The position numbers and the translations under genes were made by a program. Below are positions 13,601 to 20,850 of a stretch of DNA of 31,947 nucleotides, in pieces. The stretch is from Solirubrobacterales bacterium (GTDB taxonomy: Bacteria; Actinomycetota; Thermoleophilia; Solirubrobacterales; 70-9), in contig JASLIG010000121.1 of the NCBI GenBank assembly GCA_030152805.1, forward strand, positions 1 through 31,947, in the 5' to 3' direction. The first letter of the stretch is position 1; each line of letters begins with the position of its first letter. The notes beneath the pieces are model-generated. The model worked only from the letters and a program-made list of their open reading frames with translations. It did not search any database and had not been told where the DNA came from.

Positions 13601-15087
13601 CCCGATTCGGGCCAGGCGACCCCGCGCAGGGTCGGAGTCGCCCGTTTGCCGGCGCTGTTCAGCAGCGGCTCGGCGATCCATCCCTGGCCGGGGACGTAGC
13701 GGGCGGCCTGGCCGTTGTCCCCGACGGCGAGCGCTTCGGAGCCGAGCGCGCCAACCGGGGCGCCAGGCTGCGCCGCGATCGCGGTCAGCGGCCGGCGGAA
13801 GGGCACCGGCCAAGCCTCCAGGCCGCCGGGCTGCGGGCTGCGGGTGAGCTGCAGGGGCGGCTTGGCGCCGAGCCATCCCTGGTCGGGGGCGCTCAGGGCC
13901 GCGCCCAAGTCGGCGCCCGCCTCGCCCCCGGCCAGGGGGATGCGGTTGAAGGCCGTCCCTTCGAGGTTGACGATCGCCCCCTGGCCGACTCCGGTGATCG
14001 TGCGGCGACCGTACGGCCCGCCGTCGGGCCAGGCGAAGCTGCGCGCCTGCCCGCTGGGAAGTTCGGTGCCGAGCGGCGACTGGCAGAGCTGCGATGGGTG
14101 CGGGTAGTCGCACCAGGAACCCGTCACCTGCCCGGCACCACGGTCGTAGTAGATCGTCGCCTCGATCGCCTGGCTGCCCTGGGCGAGGGCGACGTCGACC
14201 CAGACGCCGGCCGGGGAGACGGTGAGGGGCTGGCCCTGGGCGCGGGCGGCGACGTGGGCGTCGAGCGGCGCGGCCTGGGCGTAGAGCGCACCCGTAGAGC
14301 CAGGGGCGCCCAGCGACTGCTGGCGCCAGACCGCGGTGCCGCCGGGGCCGTTGAGTTCGCGCCGGAACAGCTCGATCCCCTCGCCCGGCAGGGCGTCGCG
14401 GGCGAGCAGCCACGCCTCCCCGCCCGAGGCGTCGATCGCCAGGATGCGGAAGCCGGGTTCGGGCAGCGTGCAACCCGGGGCCGGCGTCGTCGCGACGCAG
14501 ACTTCCTCTTTCGACCAACCGCCGCCGTGGTAGTCCAGCACCCGGTGGCGGGCCGAGGGCACGACGTAGGCGCGGGTCTGGCCGCCCGAGCCTTCCTCGG
14601 CGGCGAGCAGCGGGTCGGCGCCTTCGGCGCCGAAGAGCTCTTCGCCGGGTTCGAGCAAGAGGCCGGGCCCTTCGACGACTGCAGGCGCGCCGCCGGGATC
14701 GCGGACGACGAGCAACTGATGCGTGATTTCGCTGGGGTCGAGCGCTGCTGCCACGACGCCCCCGCCGGGCGTCGTCCGCCCAACGTCGGCCCCGGCGCCG
14801 GCTGGGAAACGGACGTTTTCCCCGGCCGACACCGTCTCCCAACCCGCGGCATCGGTGTAGCGGGCGAGCGTGAGGTTGTTGGGGCCCGTTGCCCAGACCT
14901 CGCCGGGCGCCTCCTGCGGCGAGGCGCCGAGCATCGTGCCCGCCGGCGCGCCGAGCGCCGGCTGCACGGTCAGTTCCCCGCTGCCGTCCGCCCCTGCGCC
15001 GGCGGGCCTGCCGAGCAGGACGATCGTGACCAGCGCTGTGGCCAGACAGAGAAAGGCGAGGAGCACGCGGCGCCGTCCCACCATCAC
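10681..15087 (-). CDS. 1468-residue surface protein: propeller-like region, phosphoesterase-like region, Ig-like domain, Pro-rich stalk, membrane anchor
   Basis: I take the GTG at 15085-15087 (GTGA overlap with the upstream stop); an ATG follows directly. A signal peptide (about 1-32) leads to a large repetitive region (about 40-820) with turns such as RAYAVGDNAQMWLW and RGYAVGKQGLLLAYG, like Ycf48/BNR-type propeller blades. Residues about 830-1150 resemble the calcineurin-like phosphoesterase fold in strand order (RAFLYTGQG, GLPVFAAASGSD, HYYSFDS...VRVIVLDYS, PAIVVGERDL), but the His/Asn ligands of the DxH, GNHD and GHxH motifs are not evident. A BIG2-like Ig domain (about 1209-1276), a Pro-rich stalk, an acidic stretch and a membrane helix (about 1425-1445) end the protein. 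It is probably anchored on the outside of the cell. Confidence 0.85.
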   Translation of the reverse strand: MMVGRRRVLLAFLCLATALVTIVLLGRPAGAGADGSGELTVQPALGAPAGTMLGASPQEAPGEVWATGPNNLTLARYTDAAGWETVSAGENVRFPAGAGADVGRTTPGGGVVAAALDPSEITHQLLVVRDPGGAPAVVEGPGLLLEPGEELFGAEGADPLLAAEEGSGGQTRAYVVPSARHRVLDYHGGGWSKEEVCVATTPAPGCTLPEPGFRILAIDASGGEAWLLARDALPGEGIELFRRELNGPGGTAVWRQQSLGAPGSTGALYAQAAPLDAHVAARAQGQPLTVSPAGVWVDVALAQGSQAIEATIYYDRGAGQVTGSWCDYPHPSQLCQSPLGTELPSGQARSFAWPDGGPYGRRTITGVGQGAIVNLEGTAFNRIPLAGGEAGADLGAALSAPDQGWLGAKPPLQLTRSPQPGGLEAWPVPFRRPLTAIAAQPGAPVGALGSEALAVGDNGQAARYVPGQGWIAEPLLNSAGKRATPTLRGVAWPESGRAYAVGDNAQMWLWRRETGLWQPDPAEPPNLARANFTGVAFDPSRPSRGYAVGKQGLLLAYGREWKAEALPPGVPAEANFSSIAFAGSQALATWKIPVLTNSGAVYEGGVIANDGSGWRVDDAADAALGGAVPQRVAGLPDGAAAIASLASGEGGAAGGVVIERPAPGAAWQAAAGGSPGYPVALAAVREAGQVRAIAAVAPVGVEAQGGKDLGTDQEQVFAQPPPGQPPLLTDPYPLPGTGLVTRQTAGGWRDEQRQAYPLPERIAGQEAYDLAQHPDPVLALLISPDGSQGWAVGGETGALVQFRGEALQTAGVQRYGASASPPANATGAPVTAGAGVATFAFGGGDQCAGPCADMTGVGIGPDRWLKASVGKAAGIPRLRAFLYTGQGVADPGGGQRLSQTLSGQAFTREENAYARRLAAAAGGLPVFAAASGSDLDAAGSLATFGSAFSGFGAPFGASPPGPGIGPVSQSGPGQHYYSFDSGGAEGGVRVIVLDYSLPSLGEPQTCWLAGQLAGAGALGYPAIVVGERDLGRRAPNAAADSAQVVPVLLGAAVPGCSPGGAAASAYFFDYPEQNRTYNLNSGGASIPAFGSGTLGYVESPRQTEKDFVGASGFLLGSVDVARRDPKTNVAPVAVRLIPNVGALALDPTDGTLLRRSKQALFRGLARRPLAGTSCAGATAPTTCEVARPEPYVPIPAECQGGRCATGIFPEYTFSSSEPDIADFVAHDPRSLNPRNVLLVNNRPVLDPHSGLLCPFNEGTTVVTVTAGGLSYSQKVKVLGGTAQRPCGTTPLRNRTVASSPSPVAPPPASEPPPTFQNPPTIPPPPPPVVPAATPAPVVHQTPPPVVPPVFFSTPAQLATPLVPIVPPPPPLLLQPTPPSGSSYVQEKEEEEEEAVEHSSAAVAERLPGRPPAAVAAAPKGDSGSNAMIYTLPALVLIAAIAAAGLRPRGRRRGHEISYALTNSPRRPR

Positions 15088-16724
15088 CTCGCGCCCTTCC
15101 CCCCGACCGCGTTCACCTGGAGGTCGAGGTCGGTCGGCCAGCGCTCCGGGTCGAGGCGCAGGCGCAGCTTGCGATGTCCCTCGCTCATCGTGTAGCGCGG
15201 GGTCTTGGCGATGACCTTGCGATTGAGCTTGGCGACGAGCCGCACGTGCGCGCGTGCGTGCAGGACGAAGCTCAGCTCGAGGACGTGACCGGCGATCACC
15301 CGCTGCTGCAGACCGGAGAGCAGCATGCGGGTGCGGGTGCGCTGGCGCGACGGTTCGGCCTCCGGTTCTTCGCCGGGCTGGTATTCGAACGGCGAGGAGG
15401 CCCCAGAGTCATCCTCGGGAAGGTCGGTCGGCGGCACCACCGGCACGCTGTTGTCGCGGGGGCGGAAGGCGATCAGCGCGTGCATCGCCGGGTCGGTGTC
15501 CTGGGGCAGCGAGGAACCGAGGTGGAAGAGCCAGCCGCGTTCGGTCGCCATCCAACACTGTTCGGCGGCCGGGCAGGCGACCGGCCCGGCGGAGCCCTTC
15601 GGACTGAGCCCTTCGCCCGGGCGGGGCAGGAGGACCGGCGGCCCGACCGTGCCGTCGGAGTCGACGCGGACGAGCCGGGCGGGCACCAGCGCTTCGAGGT
15701 CGTCGAGCGGGCGGTAGCCCAGCCAGGCCGAGTCGCCGCCGGGCTCGACGGCCAGGCCGCCGACGGCGCTGCCGGGTTCGAGCGCTTCTTCGGGATCGGT
15801 CAGGGGGAGCTGGGCGAACGGTTCGTCCCCGGCCTTGCGCAGCACCGTCAACCTCGTGAAGGGGTTCGTGTTGCCCGAGAAGGCCGCCCAGAGCGCGCCC
15901 TCGCCGGCGCTGAAACGCATGCGTTCGAACCCTTCCGCGGTGGTGCCGGGCGGGTAGGCGATCGGTACTTCCAGCGCTTCGAAGGGGTTGGCTTTGCCGG
16001 GATCGATGCGGTGCAACAGGGGCGGAGGCGACGGCTCGCCCGCGACCGCATCTCCCGCCTGGACGCGAACGCCCTCGAACAGATCGCCGCGGTAGAAGGA
16101 GAGGCCGGTGACCGCGTGACCGGGGTCTTCGATCTGCGACTGGGTTTGAGTCAACGACGGGATCGCGGTCAGCGAGCTGCCGTCCCAGTGCAGGTGGAAG
16201 GCGCCGTCGTTGACCGTGCCAGGCAGCCTGTCGCCGGCGAACCAGCAGTCGTTCGGGCCCGAGCAGGCGGCCGCGTCCATCTGCATGTAGGAATCCGCTT
16301 GGCCGATCGGCTCGCCGTAGGAGGCGACTACGGCGCCGTCCTTGAAGTGGCAGAGAGAGCGGTGCCAACCCTTGCTTTTTTCTGCGGGGGGAAGTTCCTG
16401 GCCGGGCTGCTGGTCGGAGATCGTCCAGAACTCGGTCGGGCCGGCCCAGGCGATGCGGCCTTCGTGCCCGCCGCAGACGGTCGCGTAGCGGTGCCAGCCG
16501 GTGCCGTCGTAGGCAAAGATGCCGGGGGCGACGCCGCCGTTGCCGGCGGTGATCAGGACCCCGCGGTTGGGTGCCCAGAACTCGACGTCGCCGATTTCGC
16601 CGATTTCGCTGGGGACGCCGACGCCGGCTGCCACCGGCTGCTCCGAGTGCCATTCCGCCGCGGACGCGGAGGGGGCCGACAGGAGAGCGGCAAGCAGCAG
16701 GGCGAGCGCGGCGCGGCGCTTCAT
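15084..16724 (-). CDS. Secreted propeller-like protein with Ig-like tail
   Basis: The start ATG 16722-16724 (ATGA overlap) gives 546 residues and a clean signal peptide MKRRAALALLLAALLSAPSA. A longer open frame upstream is only an Arg/Pro-rich shadow of the previous gene. The body has Trp/Gly-rich blades (VEFWAPNRGVLITAGNGG, DCWFAGDRLPG, CWMATERGWLFHLG), as in sortilin/Ycf48-type propellers. After an acidic, Ser-rich linker (near 425-455), the last 90 residues (LLSGLQQRVIAGHVLELSF...) look like a small beta domain. No catalytic motif is visible. Confidence 0.83.
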   Translation of the reverse strand: MKRRAALALLLAALLSAPSASAAEWHSEQPVAAGVGVPSEIGEIGDVEFWAPNRGVLITAGNGGVAPGIFAYDGTGWHRYATVCGGHEGRIAWAGPTEFWTISDQQPGQELPPAEKSKGWHRSLCHFKDGAVVASYGEPIGQADSYMQMDAAACSGPNDCWFAGDRLPGTVNDGAFHLHWDGSSLTAIPSLTQTQSQIEDPGHAVTGLSFYRGDLFEGVRVQAGDAVAGEPSPPPLLHRIDPGKANPFEALEVPIAYPPGTTAEGFERMRFSAGEGALWAAFSGNTNPFTRLTVLRKAGDEPFAQLPLTDPEEALEPGSAVGGLAVEPGGDSAWLGYRPLDDLEALVPARLVRVDSDGTVGPPVLLPRPGEGLSPKGSAGPVACPAAEQCWMATERGWLFHLGSSLPQDTDPAMHALIAFRPRDNSVPVVPPTDLPEDDSGASSPFEYQPGEEPEAEPSRQRTRTRMLLSGLQQRVIAGHVLELSFVLHARAHVRLVAKLNRKVIAKTPRYTMSEGHRKLRLRLDPERWPTDLDLQVNAVGGKGAR

Positions 16725-18811
16725 CGCCGCCCCCCCGGTCGCCGCGGGTGGGCGTGGAAGCGGACCTGGAGCTCGCCGCGCAGCGTCCTGCGGCCGCGGC
16801 GGAAGGCGACCCGGGCCATCGCGTAGACCCCCTGCGCGGAGTGGGCGAGCCGCCACAGCGGGCGCGGCAGCCCGAGGGTCAGCTTGACCGGTCCCCCGGT
16901 CCGTTTGCGGGCCCGCTTCGCCGCGTCCGCGAGACGCCGCGTGCGGGCCTGGGGATCGAGCTTGCCCCATGCGCCCGCCCTCAGCTTGCCCGCCGCCGGC
17001 ACCACGGCGACGAGCCGCACGCGCCCGTCCGGCAACGAGTAGGCGCTGAGGGTCAGGTGCCAGGGGCGCCTGACCCGGCGCTTGCGCGGTCCCGACGAGA
17101 TGTCGGCCAAGCCAGTGGCGGTCGAAGCGGCGGCAACGTCGACGAGGAAGGCGTCCTTGGCGTCATTGCCGTCGCCTTCGACCAGGTTCGAGGCGTCGGA
17201 GGCGAAGGCGAGGAGGTTGCCTTTGGCGTCCAGCGACGGCGTGGTGGCACCGAGGCCGTGCTGAACTTCCGAAAGCTGCGATCCGGCTTTGGAGGAAGCT
17301 TCTGTAGCGCTCCCCCGTCCATGAGAAACCCAACGCAGCGTTTGGCCTTCGCGGTCGATCATGTAGACCTCGGTCAGGCCAAGGGAAGACGGCTGTGGGC
17401 CAGAGAGGCTTGGCGGCGCCAGCGGGAACTGCTGGCGAGCTGTAACAAAGGCAAGCCTTTGCCCGTCAGCGGAGATCGTGAGGTCAAAAATGTGCCCGTT
17501 TCGGGGGATATTTACTGTGGTGTTGATATCAGCCGTCGGATCGACCGAACCGACTGGTACCTCCCGAGTGAGCGGCTGCAGAGCCTGTGTACGACTCAGG
17601 TTGTCGCTCATATCAACCAGATATAGGTTGGTGGCTCCGATCGGGTTGCCGATAAGCGCAACCGTCCGGCCATTGGCACTGAGCTGAGGAACACCGTTGA
17701 CCCATTCGGGGCCTAGCCATCCAGTGGAGAAAGAATCGACGGCGCTCTTCGCCGCCGTAAGCGCCGGAAAGGGACCTTGGCACGTTGGATCGACGAGCGA
17801 TCCTCCAAGCGGGCAGCTGGGAGCAAGCGGGTCTCCTCCGCCAACGATCCGGCGGGTGGGAGCCTGTGGGCCGTCGGCAACACGACGCCAAAGCGGCTCG
17901 TCATAGGGCGTTTCCGCCGAGCCATCAAAATCCCAGTGCGCAATTAGTTTCCCCTCGTCGGAAAGAACCGGAACCTGACTCGATATGTGAGTGCTCAGCC
18001 AGGACACGGTAGATCCATCGGCGCTCAATGAAGCGCCTCGTAGGTCGACCAGTCTCGGGTTGATGGCCAGCGCTCCACCTGCAACAGGCAGATCAGTCAT
18101 TACTCCCGTTTCAGGATTACGCTCAACGCTCACCAACGTGGTTTTGTCGGTTTCTAGATTTCGAAGCACGACCTGCAACGAAGGAGTGAGGGCGCCTTCG
18201 GTACTACCACCCGGTTCACTAGTCAGGTTTGATTTCGCCGTGGTGTAGAACACGATCTTGCGCCCGTCGGCGCTCAATGAGACGCGACCCGACGCGTTCG
18301 AGCCGCCTTCCCCAAGCGGATAGACGAGACCACATGGTGAGTGCAGGGTCGATTGAGTGGGGTCGCAACCGTCGAGGGCAGAGGCAAGTTCGTAACTCGG
18401 AGGCGAAGAGGCCATGTCGGCTACGTACACGTCCGACGAAGCAGGCGAGTCGTCGTCTTCATCGATCCTGATCGCAGTTGTGAAACTGACGAAACGACCA
18501 TCCGCGGAGATCGATGGGGCGAGAGGCTCGGGGACGCCTCCTCCTTCAAGGCTGCTTTTCGCCATGACCGGTACAACCGCCCCGGTCTGCAGATCCTCGC
18601 GAAACACCCCACGCAAACCGCCGATCGAGCCGCTGAAGGCCAAGTACCGGCCGTCGGCGCTGAGCGCGGTTTCGCTCGCTTCCTGCGCCTGCTCGGACGC
18701 GGTCTTCGAGACGAGCCGAATCGGGCCGATTTCGGCGGCGGCGGGCGTGGCCGCAGTCAGGGCGGCGCCGATGGCGACCGCGCAGGCGAGCCTCGAGACC
18801 AAGCCGCTCAC
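16721..18811 (-). CDS. Secreted TolB/PD40-like beta-propeller protein
   Basis: This 696-residue protein begins with GTG 18809-18811, whose GTGA overlaps the upstream stop. A signal peptide (about 1-27, cleavage after AAA) precedes repeated blades with the PD40 pattern LSADGRYLAFSG, ISADGRFVSFTT, LSADGRKIVFYT, LSANGRTVALIG and ISADGQRLAFVT. The final 110 residues form a basic beta-rich domain (LTLSAYSLPDGRVRLVAVVP ... LQVRFHAH). Such propellers usually mediate protein or carbohydrate contacts. The stretch at about 17300-18450 is visibly lower in GC than its neighbours and uses more AT-ending codons, while the frame stays intact. Confidence 0.85.
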   Translation of the reverse strand: MSGLVSRLACAVAIGAALTAATPAAAEIGPIRLVSKTASEQAQEASETALSADGRYLAFSGSIGGLRGVFREDLQTGAVVPVMAKSSLEGGGVPEPLAPSISADGRFVSFTTAIRIDEDDDSPASSDVYVADMASSPPSYELASALDGCDPTQSTLHSPCGLVYPLGEGGSNASGRVSLSADGRKIVFYTTAKSNLTSEPGGSTEGALTPSLQVVLRNLETDKTTLVSVERNPETGVMTDLPVAGGALAINPRLVDLRGASLSADGSTVSWLSTHISSQVPVLSDEGKLIAHWDFDGSAETPYDEPLWRRVADGPQAPTRRIVGGGDPLAPSCPLGGSLVDPTCQGPFPALTAAKSAVDSFSTGWLGPEWVNGVPQLSANGRTVALIGNPIGATNLYLVDMSDNLSRTQALQPLTREVPVGSVDPTADINTTVNIPRNGHIFDLTISADGQRLAFVTARQQFPLAPPSLSGPQPSSLGLTEVYMIDREGQTLRWVSHGRGSATEASSKAGSQLSEVQHGLGATTPSLDAKGNLLAFASDASNLVEGDGNDAKDAFLVDVAAASTATGLADISSGPRKRRVRRPWHLTLSAYSLPDGRVRLVAVVPAAGKLRAGAWGKLDPQARTRRLADAAKRARKRTGGPVKLTLGLPRPLWRLAHSAQGVYAMARVAFRRGRRTLRGELQVRFHAHPRRPGGRR

Positions 18812-20850
18812 CCGACCCGCACCTCGAAGCTCCTCGCGATCCGGTTGCCGGCCTTGTCGCGGGCGCGGACCAGGACCCGGTAGCGACCGGCGTGCTCGTA
18901 GGCGTAGCCGAGCCTGTAGGCGGGATTGCGGCCCTTGCCCCCCTTACGGGCTCGACGACCGAAGGTCTGGGCGCCGCCGCGCGAGCGGCGCAGCTTCATC
19001 GGCGCCGTACCGTCGCCGAAGCTGACCCGCGAGCGTTTCGCGTTCAGGCCCGAGTCGGGATCGGCGACGCGCACGGTGACGCGGCCCTCGCCCGGCTTGA
19101 CCTCGAGGTCGACGTCGGGCGCCTCGCCGTCGACACGCAGCCTGGCCGGGCGACTCAGCGTCTGCTGGCCGAGCTGGTCGGTGGCGAGCACGCGCACCTG
19201 CCTCACCCCGTCGCCGAGCTGCGCCGGGCGGGGCAGGAAGACGTGCCGCCGCAGGCCGCGGCGCACGACCCGGCCGTCGATCAACACCGCGTAGCGCAGC
19301 GGCGCACCGCCCCCCGCGGAGCCGTCCCAATGCAGCTTCGCCTCAGCCGGCTGAACCCAGCGAGCCGGCGTCGTCACTTTGAAGGCGGCCGGGGGCGCGG
19401 TCGCCCGCTCCACCACCACCTGAGCGTGCCCCAGTTCGCCCTGCAGGAAACCGATCAGCCCGTCGCCGCTGCCGGAGCCCCCGATCGCGAGATCAGCGAC
19501 GGGCCCACCCTGGCGACCGAAGAGGAAACCCGTCTGGGCGGCGCCCGACGGGTATTCCTGCCTCACCGCCACCGCCGGGCGCCCTTCCCCGTCGGTTGCC
19601 TCGTAGGCCGCGAGGCCGCCGCCTTCGGGATTGACCGCGGTCACGACGGGGCTGCCGGGTTGCGGCGCCGGGCCCGCCGGAACCGGCACTCCGCTCAGCG
19701 CGCCCTCGTTGTCGACGCCGATCAACCGAAGCTGCGGACCGGCGAGGAAGCCGAGCCGCATCGAGCCTTCTCCCCCACCTTCGTCGCTGGCCGCCACGCC
19801 CGGTGGCCCCGCCCCGCCTGCAACGGCGCCTCCGTCGGCCAGTTCGGCCCCGGTCAGCGTGCCGGCCGTGAGCGAGAAGTTCGGTTCCAGGGAGTTGAGC
19901 AGGATCCGGCCGCTGAGCACGGAGCTCGAGCCGGGCGCGATCCGCATCGCCAGCCGCACCTGGGCGAGCGCGCTGACCGACAGCGAGAACGAGTCGGCGT
20001 CCGCCGTCACCGGCTGACCCTCCCAATTTACCGGACTGGCTTCGAGCACCGGGCCCGGCGTCGTGCCGAAGACGCGGCGCAGCAGGATCCGCGCCGCGCC
20101 GCTCTGATCGGGCTCCTGCCAGGCGACCGCCGCGCCGCCGTCGCTGGCAGCGGCGACCTGGGGACCGTTGAGGGGTCCCGGCGGGCGCATCGACGCTTCC
20201 GGGCTGCGGTTGATCGCACCCATCCGCGACCAGCGGTCGTCCTTGAGCCGCGCCAGGCGGATGTCCGCCATCACGTCGCCGGGCCGAAGCTGGACCGCCG
20301 TGGTGAAGACCCCGGGGCTGAAGTCGAACGTGATCACCCGGTAGGCGACGATCGCCTGACCGGGCGCGGTTGCGGCAAGGGACGGATCGACGCCGATCCC
20401 TTCGCCGACGTTGGAGTCGATCAGCCGCGAGGGGCCGAAGCCGTTGGCGCGGGGCCCGAAGCTCGCCGAGAAGAGGCCATCGCGAACTTTCCCGTGCGAG
20501 GTTGCCAGCGGGGTGACCCAGACGACCAGCAGCTCGCCCCTGGCCCCGGCGGCAACGCGCGGCTGGCTAGCCGCGTAGGGCTGGTCCCAGTCGACGCGGA
20601 TGGGAGCGCTCCACTCGCCTTCGACCAGGCGAGCGGCGAAGACGTGCGGCACCCCCGCGACCTCTTTGACGTAGGCAACGCCACCGCTGCCGTCGCCGGC
20701 CATCGCAACACCGCCGAATTCGAGGATCGACGAGGACGGCCCGTCCACCGTCACCGGCGGAGTGATCAGCGCACGCGCGCCGGGCGCCACCATGAGCACG
20801 AGGCTCACGGTGGCCGCGGCGGCCCATGCCGCTGATCGCCTGCCACTCAG
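18808..20850 (-). CDS. Secreted beta-rich protein with PKD-like tail, probable CTG start
   Basis: The frame is open to 20955, but that start would overlap the upstream gene by over 100 bases and bury a signal peptide. The codon at 20848-20850 is CTG and overlaps the upstream stop as CTGA, exactly like the NTGA junctions of the other genes. It gives a good signal peptide (SGRRSAAWAAAATVSLVLMV, cleavage near ARA) and 680 residues. A GTG 23 codons or so upstream is the alternative. The body is a propeller-like region (FGGVAMAGDGSGGVAYV..., VAAGARGELLVVWV, VAAASDGGAAVAWQE). Residues about 555-680 hold Ig/PKD-like modules ending YAYEHAGRYRVLVRARDKAGN. Confidence 0.78.
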   Translation of the reverse strand: MSGRRSAAWAAAATVSLVLMVAPGARALITPPVTVDGPSSSILEFGGVAMAGDGSGGVAYVKEVAGVPHVFAARLVEGEWSAPIRVDWDQPYAASQPRVAAGARGELLVVWVTPLATSHGKVRDGLFSASFGPRANGFGPSRLIDSNVGEGIGVDPSLAATAPGQAIVAYRVITFDFSPGVFTTAVQLRPGDVMADIRLARLKDDRWSRMGAINRSPEASMRPPGPLNGPQVAAASDGGAAVAWQEPDQSGAARILLRRVFGTTPGPVLEASPVNWEGQPVTADADSFSLSVSALAQVRLAMRIAPGSSSVLSGRILLNSLEPNFSLTAGTLTGAELADGGAVAGGAGPPGVAASDEGGGEGSMRLGFLAGPQLRLIGVDNEGALSGVPVPAGPAPQPGSPVVTAVNPEGGGLAAYEATDGEGRPAVAVRQEYPSGAAQTGFLFGRQGGPVADLAIGGSGSGDGLIGFLQGELGHAQVVVERATAPPAAFKVTTPARWVQPAEAKLHWDGSAGGGAPLRYAVLIDGRVVRRGLRRHVFLPRPAQLGDGVRQVRVLATDQLGQQTLSRPARLRVDGEAPDVDLEVKPGEGRVTVRVADPDSGLNAKRSRVSFGDGTAPMKLRRSRGGAQTFGRRARKGGKGRNPAYRLGYAYEHAGRYRVLVRARDKAGNRIARSFEVRVG

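Noticed and set aside
13333..16826. Long plus-strand open frames (620 and 550 codons) opposite the six-gene operon
   Set aside because: They are antisense shadows of high-GC codons: Arg/Gly/Ala-rich, without domains or ribosome binding sites, while the minus-strand frames have signal peptides and recognisable repeats.
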